In this document: positions 41,183 through 50,025 of the stretch, one piece after another
Position numbering within the stretch: position 1 is the stretch's first letter
Layout of the letters: every line of letters starts with the position of its first letter
NCBI GenBank assembly: GCA_045531205.1
Contig: JAZSDN010000042.1
Coordinates: 1 to 64,000 of the forward strand
Length of the DNA: 64,000 nt
Direction: 5' to 3'
From: JAZNQL01 sp045531205
GTDB lineage: Bacteria > Bacillota > Clostridia > UMGS1883 > UMGS1540
The notes under the pieces: generated by a model
What the model was told of the DNA's origin: nothing
The model's input: only the letters and a program-made list of their open reading frames with translations
The model's database searches: none
Made by a program: the position numbers and the translations under genes

Positions 41183-42574
41183 ATGAAAAAGATTATATTA
41201 CTTCTACTTGTTTTTTGTATGCTTATGCCATTTTCAACTGCATTTGCAGCAGAAAAGGAAATAAGTGTTTATCTTGACGGAAAAAAACTTGCATTTGATG
41301 TTTTACCCGAAATTGTTAATAGCCGCACCATGGTTCCCATGCGTAAAATTTTTGAAGAAATGGGAGCCGAGGTCAGCTGGAACGGAGCAAACCGTAGCAT
41401 AAATGCAACCTGCGGAAATCTTAAAATAAGAATGGCTATAGATTCAAACATTCTGCAGGTAAACTCAAAAGAATTCAAACTCGACCAGCCGCCGCAGATT
41501 AAAGATAGCAGAACTTTAGTGCCTCTGCGCGCAGTGGCAGAAGCATTTTCTGCAAAAGTAGACTGGGACGGAAATAAAAGAAGAGTAGATATTTACTCTA
41601 AATATCCAGAAGAACTTGACAAATCTTTAAGCATTACTCTTGGCGAAAATTACGACAGACATTATTTTGATTTTTCAAGCGAAAGTGTTGACGGTGTAGA
41701 GTATTCGGTTACAGTAAAGGATAATAAAATTTTTTTCCGTGGAGGAACCGCACTTTTTTACAGTGCCGATATATTTATCTGGGAAGGCGATACAGGTTAC
41801 GGACTTGAAGATGCAAGCTGGAATACCAAGGACATCTACAAAAAATGCGACTTTGAAGTAGTAGCTTCGTGCCGTCAGTTTACAGACGAAAAAGTATATC
41901 TTAGTGCATGGGCAACAATAATGGACGGCAATTATGACGGACATGATTTTAACGATACAAAATCCTTTGTTTTGGAAAAACAAAACGGCGAATATGTAAT
42001 ATTGCAAGAAGAATCGCCTGTATACCAAAGCAACAAAGCCTTTGTTTCAAAGTGGGAAAACCCTGTAAAATATATAAAAGAAATAACTGACAAAGATGTT
42101 ATTGCGTTGTCAAACAAAATTTGTGCAGGCGCAAAGAATGATTACGATAAAGTTTTAAAAATTCACGACTGGGTAGCGGATAATATTTATTATGATTTGA
42201 ACGCTTTTTTCACAAATCGAATTACAATAACATCAGTTTCCGATGTTTTAAAACACAAAAGAACAGTTTGTGCAGGCTATGCAAATGTTACAGAGGCTCT
42301 TATATGTGCCCAAGGCATACCTTGCCGCATTGTAAACGGTTATGCCCTGGGAATTGGCACCGAAGGAGAATGGACAAAAGAAAATTCAGCATATACAAAA
42401 ACAAATCATGCATGGAACAGAGCCTATGTTGATAACAGATGGATAAATATTGACACTACATGGGACAGCGGCAATGAATATATTAACGGAGATTTTGAAA
42501 AGGGATACGTAGAGCATAAATATTTTGATATTACTGATTTAGAATTTTCAAACACACATAAATATATCAAATAG
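41183..42574 (+). CDS. Secreted transglutaminase-like protein with CuAO-type repeats
   Basis: A 463-residue protein. A signal peptide (MKKIILLLLVFCMLMPFSTA) is followed by two CuAO N-domain-like repeats (about 25-145, RTMVPMRKIFEEM and RTLVPLRAVAEAF), an unrecognised beta-rich middle, and a C-terminal transglutaminase-like domain. That domain has a Cys-His-Asp triad in HKRTVCAGYANVTEALI, TNHAWNRAYVDNRWINIDTTWD. It is probably a cell-surface peptidase or cross-linking enzyme. It sits one base after pyrE inside the pyr operon, although it has no obvious nucleotide role. Confidence 0.85.
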   Translation: MKKIILLLLVFCMLMPFSTAFAAEKEISVYLDGKKLAFDVLPEIVNSRTMVPMRKIFEEMGAEVSWNGANRSINATCGNLKIRMAIDSNILQVNSKEFKLDQPPQIKDSRTLVPLRAVAEAFSAKVDWDGNKRRVDIYSKYPEELDKSLSITLGENYDRHYFDFSSESVDGVEYSVTVKDNKIFFRGGTALFYSADIFIWEGDTGYGLEDASWNTKDIYKKCDFEVVASCRQFTDEKVYLSAWATIMDGNYDGHDFNDTKSFVLEKQNGEYVILQEESPVYQSNKAFVSKWENPVKYIKEITDKDVIALSNKICAGAKNDYDKVLKIHDWVADNIYYDLNAFFTNRITITSVSDVLKHKRTVCAGYANVTEALICAQGIPCRIVNGYALGIGTEGEWTKENSAYTKTNHAWNRAYVDNRWINIDTTWDSGNEYINGDFEKGYVEHKYFDITDLEFSNTHKYIK

Positions 42575-42586
42575 AGGAGGGAAAAG

Positions 42587-43507
42587 ATGAGAAGTCTTAT
42601 TGATATACTCGATTTTTCTACAGATGAAATAGAAGATTTAATAGCTACAGCGGAAGACATTATAGGAAATCCTGAAAAATACAGCGAAAAGTGTAAGGGT
42701 AAAAAGCTTGCCACACTCTTTTTTGAACCTTCCACAAGAACAAGGCTCAGCTTTGAAGCAGCAATGTACGAGCTTGGCGGAAATGTAATAGGCTTTTCGG
42801 AGGCAACAAGCTCATCTTCTGCAAAAGGAGAAAGTGTCTCAGATACAGCAAAAGTTATAAGCTGTTATGCCGATATTATAGCAATGCGTCACCCAAAAGA
42901 AGGTGCGGCACTTGTTGCGGCAAAGGCGGCATCTATCCCCGTAATAAATGCGGGAGACGGCGGTCATTGCCACCCAACGCAGACTCTTGCAGACCTGTTG
43001 ACAATACACAGAGAAAAAGGAAGATTTGATAATCTTACCATAGGATTTTGCGGAGACTTGAAGTTTGGCAGAACAGTACATTCTCTTATAAACGCCCTGT
43101 CAAGATATCAAAACATAAAAATAGTACTTATATCTCCCGAAGAATTAAAGCTTCCAAGCTATATCAAAAAAGAAGTTTTGGTAAAAAACAATATTCCTTA
43201 TGTGCAGACGCAGAATCTTGAAGAAGTTATGCCAGAGCTTGACATTCTTTATATGACAAGAGTGCAGAAAGAACGTTTCTTCAACGAAGAAGATTATTTA
43301 AGACTTAAAGACAGTTATATTCTCACCCCGCAAAAACTTGCAGGTGCAAAAGAAGACCTTTCAATAATGCATCCCCTGCCAAGGGTAAACGAAATAAGCG
43401 TAGCTATAGATGAAGACCCACGAGCATGCTATTTTAAGCAGGTTAAAAACGGTAAATATATGAGAATGGCGCTTATATTAAAACTTTTGAAGGAGGCGTC
43501 AAAATGA
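42587..43507 (+). CDS. pyrB: Aspartate carbamoyltransferase, catalytic chain
   Basis: A 306-residue enzyme condensing carbamoyl phosphate and aspartate. FFEPSTRTRLSFEAA near residue 46 is the carbamoyl-phosphate site; HPTQTLADLLTI near 130 and HPLPRVNEI near 262 complete the active site. The final 4 bases overlap pyrI, as expected for catalytic and regulatory chains made in step. GAGGAGGG precedes the ATG. Confidence 0.95.
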   Translation: MRSLIDILDFSTDEIEDLIATAEDIIGNPEKYSEKCKGKKLATLFFEPSTRTRLSFEAAMYELGGNVIGFSEATSSSSAKGESVSDTAKVISCYADIIAMRHPKEGAALVAAKAASIPVINAGDGGHCHPTQTLADLLTIHREKGRFDNLTIGFCGDLKFGRTVHSLINALSRYQNIKIVLISPEELKLPSYIKKEVLVKNNIPYVQTQNLEEVMPELDILYMTRVQKERFFNEEDYLRLKDSYILTPQKLAGAKEDLSIMHPLPRVNEISVAIDEDPRACYFKQVKNGKYMRMALILKLLKEASK

Positions 43508-43920
43508 AAATAGATTCCATAAAAAACGGACTTGTAATAGACCACATATCCGCAGGAAACGCAATGAAGCTTTATGAATTGCTCGGACTTTCAAATCTTG
43601 ACGTTTCGGTAGCAATAATAAAAAATGCACCCAGCAAAAAAATGGGCAAAAAGGACATCATAAAAATTGACGCAGGAATAAACATAAACCTTGAGGTTAT
43701 AGGTTATGTTGACCCGCTTGCAACAGTTAATGTTATAGAAGACGGTGTGCTTGTTAAAAAACTCAGCATAGATATGCCCGAAACAATTACAAACGTAATA
43801 AAATGTAAAAACCCAAGATGCATAACCTCGGTTGAACAGGAGCTTGACCACTGCTTCAAACTTACTGACAGAGAAAATAAGGTTTACAGATGTATATATT
43901 GCGAAACAAAAGCTAACTAA
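43504..43920 (+). CDS. pyrI: Aspartate carbamoyltransferase, regulatory chain
   Basis: A 138-residue protein. The N-terminal nucleotide-effector domain (KNGLVIDHISAGNAMKLYEL) and C-terminal zinc domain with four Cys (CKNPRCITS...HCF...CIYCE) are both complete. It binds CTP and ATP to give allosteric control of PyrB. It overlaps pyrB by 4 bases (ATGA). It is slightly shorter than the enterobacterial chain. Confidence 0.94.
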   Translation: MKIDSIKNGLVIDHISAGNAMKLYELLGLSNLDVSVAIIKNAPSKKMGKKDIIKIDAGININLEVIGYVDPLATVNVIEDGVLVKKLSIDMPETITNVIKCKNPRCITSVEQELDHCFKLTDRENKVYRCIYCETKAN

Positions 43921-43937
43921 AAGAAAGGAGTATTAAA

Positions 43938-45443
43938 ATGGCTAAATTTATTAACGAACCATCACATACCTTTAATGAATATTTACTTATACCTGGATAC
44001 TCATCGGCAGAATGTATCCCTGCAAACGTATCCTTAAAAACTCCCCTTGTAAGACATAAAAAGGGAGAAGAAGCAAAAATCACAATGAATATACCTATGG
44101 TATCGGCTATTATGCAGTCGGTATCGGGAGACAGACTTGCAGTTGCCCTTGCAACCGAAGGCGGTGTTTCCTTTATTTACGGCTCACAGTCAATAGAAGA
44201 CGAAGCCGAAATGGTAAGAAGGGCAAAAAACTATAAAGCAGGCTTTGTAAAAAGTGATTCAAATGTATGCCCTGATGATACTTTGGCAAAAGTTATAGAA
44301 CTTAAAGAACAGACAGGTCACTCCACCGTTGCCGTTACAGAAGACGGAACAGCCGACGGCAAGCTTTTAGGTATCGTAACAGGCAGAGATTACAGAATAA
44401 GCCGTATGTCGCTTGACACAAAGGTTTCAGAGGTTATGACTCCCTTTGAAAAGCTTGTATGGGCAAAAGAAGGCACAACCTTAAAAGAAGCAAACGATAT
44501 TATCTGGGATAACAAATTAAATTCCCTTCCCATAGTAAATGACGAAGGAAAGCTCTGCTACTTTGTATTCCGTAAAGACTACGATATGCATAAGCAAAAC
44601 CCCAACGAGCTTCTTGACTCCGACAAACGTTATGTAGTAGGTGCTGGTATAAATACACGTGACTATGCAGAGCGTGTACCCGCACTTGTAGATGCAGGAG
44701 TAGACGTACTTTGTATCGACTCATCAGAGGGCTTTTCCGAATGGCAGAAAATCACAATAGACTGGATACGCAAAAACTACGGAGAAAAGGTGTTTGTAGG
44801 TGCAGGAAATGTTGTTGATGCAGAAGGCTTCCGTTTCCTTGCAGACTGCGGTGCAGACTTTATAAAGGTTGGTATTGGCGGCGGTTCAATTTGTATCACA
44901 AGAGAAACAAAGGGTATAGGCAGAGGACAGGCTACCGCATTGATAGAGGTTTGCGAAGAACGTGACAGATATTATGAAGAAACAGGCATATATATCCCCG
45001 TATGCTCCGACGGCGGTATAGTATACGACCACCATATCACGCTTGCACTTGCAATGGGAGCAGACTTTGTAATGCTTGGCAGATACTTTGCAAGATTTGA
45101 TGAAAGCCCCTCAAACAGAGTAAGCATAGGCGGCACATACTATAAAGAATACTGGGGCGAAGGCTCTGCAAGAGCAAGAAACTGGCAGAGATACGACCTT
45201 GGCGGAGATAAGAAATTATCCTTTGAAGAAGGCGTTGATTCTTATGTTCCCTACGCAGGAAGCCTTAAGGATAACGTTGCACTTTCTTTAAGCAAAGTTA
45301 AGTCCACAATGTGTAACTGCGGTGCACTCACAATCCCCGAGTTACAGCAAAAAGCAAAGATAACACTTGTTTCTGCAACAAGCATAGTTGAAGGCGGCGC
45401 ACACGACGTTATTCAAAAGGAAAAAAGTACAATAAATAAATAA
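43938..45443 (+). CDS. guaB: IMP dehydrogenase, Tritrichomonas-like type
   Basis: A 501-residue enzyme oxidising IMP to XMP. A CBS pair occupies about 95-225 within the TIM barrel. KVGIGGGSICITRE places the catalytic Cys at residue 319, the same number as in the Tritrichomonas foetus enzyme, and RNWQRYD holds the catalytic Arg-Tyr of the flap. The loop GGGSICITRETKGIGRGQ differs from the common bacterial GPGSICTTR form and matches the protist enzyme. The mobile-flap region KEYWGEGSARARNW is complete. It lies 17 bases after pyrI, apparently in the pyr operon, just before the purine operon promoter. Confidence 0.93.
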   Translation: MAKFINEPSHTFNEYLLIPGYSSAECIPANVSLKTPLVRHKKGEEAKITMNIPMVSAIMQSVSGDRLAVALATEGGVSFIYGSQSIEDEAEMVRRAKNYKAGFVKSDSNVCPDDTLAKVIELKEQTGHSTVAVTEDGTADGKLLGIVTGRDYRISRMSLDTKVSEVMTPFEKLVWAKEGTTLKEANDIIWDNKLNSLPIVNDEGKLCYFVFRKDYDMHKQNPNELLDSDKRYVVGAGINTRDYAERVPALVDAGVDVLCIDSSEGFSEWQKITIDWIRKNYGEKVFVGAGNVVDAEGFRFLADCGADFIKVGIGGGSICITRETKGIGRGQATALIEVCEERDRYYEETGIYIPVCSDGGIVYDHHITLALAMGADFVMLGRYFARFDESPSNRVSIGGTYYKEYWGEGSARARNWQRYDLGGDKKLSFEEGVDSYVPYAGSLKDNVALSLSKVKSTMCNCGALTIPELQQKAKITLVSATSIVEGGAHDVIQKEKSTINK

Positions 45444-45461
45444 GTTTTTGGTATTCAAGGC

Positions 45462-45490
45462 TTGACTAATTTTGTCAGATATGATAAAAT
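45462..45490 (+). promoter_or_regulatory. Promoter of the purine operon
   Basis: TTGACT (45462-45467), 17 bases, TAAAAT (45485-45490), directly upstream of the ZTP riboswitch. Confidence 0.8.
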
Positions 45491-45504
45491 AATAAAGAAG
45501 AAAA

Positions 45505-45656
45505 ATTCTTTGTGACTGACGGAGTGTCATCGGAGATTCGAACTAAACTCCCCGATGACTAAGCGGTATACCGCAAGGGAACAAAGAATACTATTTAAAG
45601 CCGACCGTCTGGGCACATTTATTCTCTTATAGAGTAAGTGTGCCTTTTGATTTTTA
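45505..45656 (+). promoter_or_regulatory. ZTP (pfl) riboswitch with terminator
   Basis: P1 pairs ATTCTTTG (45505) with CAAAGAAT (about 45583). The conserved TGTGACTGACGG follows P1 and the hallmark CCGACCGTCTGGGCA lies at 45601-45615. GGCACA/TGTGCC with TTTTGATTTTT (45612-45656) forms the expression-platform terminator. High ZTP (low 10-formyl-THF) should block the terminator and switch on the purine genes and fhs. Confidence 0.9.
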
Positions 45657-45693
45657 AAAAGGCTTTTACAAAAAAACTAACAGGAGGCAGAGT

Positions 45694-46182
45694 ATGAAAA
45701 AAGTAGGCATAGTAATGGGCAGCGACAGCGATTTGCCAATAATAGAGAAAACAACCGATACATTAAAGAATCTTGGTATACCCTTTGAGGTACATGTATA
45801 TTCTGCGCACAGAACACCCGAGCAGGCAAGGGAGTTCTCTTTAAAAGCACGCGAAAATGGTTTTGGTGTTATAATTGCGGCAGCGGGTATGGCAGCACAT
45901 CTTGCAGGAGCAATAGCTGCAAACACAACCTTACCCGTTATTGGTATACCCTGTAAATCATCAAATCTTGACGGCATTGATGCCCTTTTATCAACAGTAC
46001 AGATGCCTCCCGGCATACCTGTAGCAACTGTTGCAATAAATGGTGGAGTCAATGCCGCTTTACTTGCAGCACAGATTATTGCGGTTGAAGATAAAGACCT
46101 CGCGGCAAAACTTGATGCAAAAAGAGTAAGCGATGCCGAAGCAGTTTTGAAAAAAGATGCAGGAATTTTGGAAAGACTTTAA
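45694..46182 (+). CDS. purE: N5-carboxyaminoimidazole ribonucleotide mutase
   Basis: A 162-residue class I PurE that moves the carboxyl group of N5-CAIR to give CAIR. GIVMGSDSDLP near the N-terminus, SAHRTPEQ near 45 (catalytic His) and AAAGMAAHLAG near 70 are diagnostic. Class I enzymes need PurK, which is absent from this window. AGGAGG precedes the ATG. It is the first gene after the ZTP riboswitch. Confidence 0.95.
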   Translation: MKKVGIVMGSDSDLPIIEKTTDTLKNLGIPFEVHVYSAHRTPEQAREFSLKARENGFGVIIAAAGMAAHLAGAIAANTTLPVIGIPCKSSNLDGIDALLSTVQMPPGIPVATVAINGGVNAALLAAQIIAVEDKDLAAKLDAKRVSDAEAVLKKDAGILERL

Positions 46183-46221
46183 TTGATTATAAAAAATTTA
46201 AGATATAAAGGAGAAATTACA

Positions 46222-46908
46222 ATGGAAAAGAAATTGGTTTACACAGGAAAAACAAAGAACGTATTTGCACTTGATAACGGAAATTATCTCTTAAAATTCA
46301 AAGATGACTGCACAGGAAAAGACGGCGTGTTTGACCCGGGCGAAAATTCGGTTGGTCTTACAATCGATGGCGTAGGAGATGTAAACCTTCGTATGTCGAT
46401 TTATTTCTTCGAAAAGGTTAACGCAGCAGGCATTAAAACACACTATGTAAGTGCAAATCTCGAAGATACAACAATGGAAGTTTTGCCAGCAAAGCCTTTT
46501 GGTAAAGGACTTGAAGTTATCTGCCGTCACAAAGCAGTAGGAAGCTTTTACCGCCGTTACAGTGATTATATAGAAGAAGGCGCAGACCTTCCGGCTTATG
46601 TTGAAACAACATTTAAAAACGATGAAAAGGGCGATCCTTTAGTAACAAAAGACGGTCTTTGCGATTTAGGCGTTATGACTGCCGAGCAGTATGACGATAT
46701 AAAAGATATGACACAGAAAATCACACAAATCGTTGCCGACGACTTAAAGGAAAAAGGACTTATTCTTTATGATATCAAATTTGAATTTGGTTATGACAAA
46801 GACGGCAAAGTTATGTTAATAGACGAAATTGCATCAGGCAATATGCGTGTATATAAAAACGGCGAATATATCGATCCTATGACTCTTTCCAAACTTTTCT
46901 TTGCATAA
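46222..46908 (+). CDS. purC: SAICAR synthase
   Basis: A 228-residue ATP-grasp-like enzyme joining CAIR and aspartate. The start is ATG 46222 after AAAGGAG; a TTG at 46183 merely abuts purE. YTGKTKNVF near the N-terminus is the nucleotide-binding motif, AVGSFYRRY and LILYDIKFEFG contain substrate and metal residues, and DEIASGNMRVY is the C-terminal signature. Slightly shorter than the usual ~235 residues. Confidence 0.93.
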   Translation: MEKKLVYTGKTKNVFALDNGNYLLKFKDDCTGKDGVFDPGENSVGLTIDGVGDVNLRMSIYFFEKVNAAGIKTHYVSANLEDTTMEVLPAKPFGKGLEVICRHKAVGSFYRRYSDYIEEGADLPAYVETTFKNDEKGDPLVTKDGLCDLGVMTAEQYDDIKDMTQKITQIVADDLKEKGLILYDIKFEFGYDKDGKVMLIDEIASGNMRVYKNGEYIDPMTLSKLFFA

Positions 46909-46944
46909 AAATTAATCAATAACATCTACGAAAGGGGAAAAAAC

Positions 46945-48369
46945 ATGGGAGGATTTTTTGGGATTTCCTCAAAAAAAGAATGCCTTATAGACGTATTCTT
47001 CGGGACAGACTATCACTCGCACCTTGGTACAAAAAGAGGGGGTCTTGCGGCATACGATAAAGAAATAGGATTACAAAGAAAAATACACAATATAGAAAAC
47101 TCGCCATTCCGAACAAAGTTTGAACATGTGCTTGAAGAAATGAAAGGCACATCAGCCATAGGCTGTATAAGTGATACAGACCCGCAACCAATGCTTATAA
47201 GATCACACTTTGGGACTTATGCTATCAGTATGATTGGCAGAATAAACAATTCAGACGAGCTGATAGAAGAATGCATAGGCACCTGTGGCGGACACTTTGA
47301 CGCAATGACAGGTGGCAGGGTAAACTCTGTTGAACTGCTTGCGGCTTTAATAAATCAAAAAAGCAACTTTGTAGAAGGTATAAAGTTTGCCCAAGACAGC
47401 ATCGACGGGTCAGCATCAATTTTAATACTTAAAGATGACGGAGCGATTATTGCTGCACGTGACAAAGTGGGAAGACTTCCTGTCACAATAGGAAAAAATG
47501 AGGACGGATACGCCGTATCATTTGAAAACTTTGCTTACAGAAAGCTTGGGTTTGAAGACGAATGCGAACTCGGCCCAGGCGAAATAGTAGAGCTCACCCC
47601 CGATTCTATGACACAGCTTGCCGCCCCCGGCGATAAAATGTGTATATGCTCATTTTTGTGGAGCTACTTCGGATATCCAACAAGCGAGTACGAAGGAATA
47701 AACGTTGAAATGATGCGTTACCGTAACGGTCACATCATGGCAAGAAACGATAAAGAGCTTGATAATTCTTCTGGGGTTGATTATGTAGGCGGTGTTCCCG
47801 ATTCAGGTACGCCCCACGCAATAGGCTATTCAAACGAAAGCGGAATACCTTTTGCAAGAGCATTTATAAAATACACACCCACCTGGGCAAGAAGCTTTAC
47901 CCCCGCAACTCAAAACGAAAGAAAAAGAGTTGCTAAAATGAAACAGATTCCCGTACACGACCTTATAAAAGACAAAAATCTTTTGTTTGTTGACGATTCA
48001 ATTGTACGTGGCACACAGCTTCGTGAAACGGTAGAATTTTTATATGACCACGGTGCAAAATCGGTACACATGCGTTCGGCATGCCCGCCCATAATGTACG
48101 GATGTAAATATTTAAACTTCTCTCGTGCTACAAGTGATATGGAGCTTATTGCAAGACGTATCATTTTAGAACTTGAAGGCGAAGAAGGATTAAACCACAT
48201 AGAAGAATACAGTAACTCAACAACAGAACGCGGCAAAAAATTAAGAGATGCAATTTGTAAGGAATTACATCTTGCTTCACTTGAATTCCAGTCGCTTGAA
48301 GGTATAATTGAAGCAATAGGACTTGATAAATGCAAGCTTTGTACCTATTGCTGGAACGGAAAGGAGTAA
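46945..48369 (+). CDS. purF: Amidophosphoribosyltransferase homologue lacking the glutaminase Cys
   Basis: A 474-residue PurF-family protein. The PRTase domain is intact (LLFVDDSIVRGTQLRETVEF near 350), and the four Cys expected for the Fe-S cluster have counterparts (KMCICSF, ACPPIMYGCKY, CTYCWNGK). The N-terminal Ntn nucleophile is missing: the start reads MGGFFGISSKKE where PurF has M-C-G-(I/V)-F-G. AAAGGGG lies upstream with no alternative Cys start. It may use free ammonia or serve a different PRPP reaction. It is the only PurF homologue in the window and sits in the expected operon position. Confidence 0.88.
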   Translation: MGGFFGISSKKECLIDVFFGTDYHSHLGTKRGGLAAYDKEIGLQRKIHNIENSPFRTKFEHVLEEMKGTSAIGCISDTDPQPMLIRSHFGTYAISMIGRINNSDELIEECIGTCGGHFDAMTGGRVNSVELLAALINQKSNFVEGIKFAQDSIDGSASILILKDDGAIIAARDKVGRLPVTIGKNEDGYAVSFENFAYRKLGFEDECELGPGEIVELTPDSMTQLAAPGDKMCICSFLWSYFGYPTSEYEGINVEMMRYRNGHIMARNDKELDNSSGVDYVGGVPDSGTPHAIGYSNESGIPFARAFIKYTPTWARSFTPATQNERKRVAKMKQIPVHDLIKDKNLLFVDDSIVRGTQLRETVEFLYDHGAKSVHMRSACPPIMYGCKYLNFSRATSDMELIARRIILELEGEEGLNHIEEYSNSTTERGKKLRDAICKELHLASLEFQSLEGIIEAIGLDKCKLCTYCWNGKE

Positions 48370-48372
48370 ATT

Positions 48373-49413
48373 ATGAATACAACTTCCAAATCAGATGCAT
48401 ACGCAGCAGCAGGCGTTGACATAACGGCAGGCTATAAAGCTGTTGAACTTATGAAACAGCATATAGCAAAAACCGTAACAGAGGGAGTTTGTTCCGACGT
48501 TGGCGGCTTTGGCGGACTTTTTGAACTTGATATAGAAAACATTTCAAAACCCGTACTTGTCAGCGGAACAGACGGTGTAGGCACAAAATTAAAACTCGCA
48601 TTTTTAATGGACAAGCACGATACAGTTGGTATCGACTGTGTTGCAATGTGTGTTAACGATATTATTTGCAGCGGTGCAAAGCCGTTAATTTTCCTTGATT
48701 ATATCGCTTGCGGAAAAAACGTTCCCGAAAGAATAGCCGATATAGTTAAAGGTGTATGCGAAGGCTGCGTTCAGTCAGGTGCGGCACTTATCGGCGGCGA
48801 AACGGCAGAAATGCCCGGCTTTTACCCCGAAGATGAATATGACCTTGCAGGCTATTGCACAGGTATTGTTGATAAAGCAAAAATTATTGACAATAAAAAA
48901 ATGCAGGAAGGCGACGTTATAATAGCACTTCCTTCAAGCGGTGTTCATTCAAACGGATTTTCACTTGTAAGAAAAGTTTTTGATGTTGAAAATGCCGACA
49001 TAAAAACTCCTGTTCCTGAGCTTGCAGGAAAATCAATAGGAGAAACACTTCTTACTCCCACAAAAATTTATGTAAAACCCGTACTTGCACTTTTAAAAGA
49101 GGTAGAAGTACACGGAATTTCCCATATAACAGGCGGCGGCTTTTACGAAAATATTCCCCGTAGTATTCCCGAAGGTCTGGGTGCTAAAATCGACAAATCA
49201 AAGGTACGTATTCTTCCTATATTCGACCTTATTGCAAAGACAGGAAATATAAGCGAAAGAGATATGTTCAACACCTTCAATATGGGCGTAGGTATGAGTA
49301 TTATAGTGCCTAAAGAAGATGCAGACAAAGCACTCGAAATCTTAAAGGATTCAGGCGAAGACGCTTATATTATAGGCGAAATTATAAAATCCGAAGAAAA
49401 GGTGATTTTATGA
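48373..49413 (+). CDS. purM: Phosphoribosylformylglycinamidine cyclo-ligase
   Basis: A 346-residue AIR synthetase. YAAAGVDITAGYKAVELMK at the N-terminus, VSGTDGVGTKLKLAF near 60, GGETAEMPGFY near 140 and SSGVHSNGFSLVRK near 190 are the PurM/HypE-fold ATP-binding signatures. It makes AIR from FGAM. It starts 3 bases after purF and overlaps purN by 4 bases. Confidence 0.96.
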   Translation: MNTTSKSDAYAAAGVDITAGYKAVELMKQHIAKTVTEGVCSDVGGFGGLFELDIENISKPVLVSGTDGVGTKLKLAFLMDKHDTVGIDCVAMCVNDIICSGAKPLIFLDYIACGKNVPERIADIVKGVCEGCVQSGAALIGGETAEMPGFYPEDEYDLAGYCTGIVDKAKIIDNKKMQEGDVIIALPSSGVHSNGFSLVRKVFDVENADIKTPVPELAGKSIGETLLTPTKIYVKPVLALLKEVEVHGISHITGGGFYENIPRSIPEGLGAKIDKSKVRILPIFDLIAKTGNISERDMFNTFNMGVGMSIIVPKEDADKALEILKDSGEDAYIIGEIIKSEEKVIL

Positions 49414-50012
49414 AAACCGCAAAAATAGCTGTTTTGGTATCCGGCGGAGGAACAAACCTTCAGGCTTTGATTAACGCAGAGAAAAAAGGAATAATCAAAA
49501 GCGGAAAAATAAGTATGGTTATTTCAAACAATGCAAACGCTTATGCACTTGAAAGAGCAAAAAAAGCCGATATTAAAACAAGCATTGTTTTAAAAAAGCA
49601 GTGTGCCGACCAAGCCGAATTTGAAGGAAAAATAATTGATATTTTAGACCGAGAAAAAATAGATTTAATAGTTTTGGCAGGCTTTATGAGCATTTTAAGC
49701 GAAAACTTTACAAAGCATTACGAAGGCAGAATAATAAATGTTCATCCTTCACTTATTCCTTCATTTTGCGGACAGGGCTTTTACGGATTAAAGGTGCACG
49801 AGGAAGCACTTAAAAAAGGCGTAAAGGTAACAGGTGCAACAGTACACTTTGTAAACGAAATTCCCGACGGTGGCGAAATCATAATGCAAAAAGCCGTTAA
49901 CGTAAGGGAAGACGATACACCCGAAACCTTGCAAAAAAGAGTAATGCGCCTTGCCGAATGGCAGATACTTCCCAAAGCGGTTGAAAAAATATGTGCTAAA
50001 ATAAATATGTGA
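49410..50012 (+). CDS. purN: Phosphoribosylglycinamide formyltransferase
   Basis: A 200-residue GAR transformylase using 10-formyl-THF. LVSGGGTNLQALI near the start, VLAGFMSILS near 90 and NVHPSLIPSFCGQGFYG near 110 (catalytic His with surrounding Asn), followed by HFVNEIPDGGEII with the catalytic Asp, are present. It overlaps purM (ATGA). It depends on formate-THF ligase (fhs) at the end of the operon. Confidence 0.95.
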   Translation: MKTAKIAVLVSGGGTNLQALINAEKKGIIKSGKISMVISNNANAYALERAKKADIKTSIVLKKQCADQAEFEGKIIDILDREKIDLIVLAGFMSILSENFTKHYEGRIINVHPSLIPSFCGQGFYGLKVHEEALKKGVKVTGATVHFVNEIPDGGEIIMQKAVNVREDDTPETLQKRVMRLAEWQILPKAVEKICAKINM

Positions 50013-50025
50013 AAGGAAATTAATA

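Noticed and set aside
45505..45656. Purine (guanine/adenine) riboswitch upstream of purE
   Set aside because: The three-way-junction purine core is absent; TGTGACTGACGG and CCGACCGTCTGGGCA are the ZTP hallmarks.
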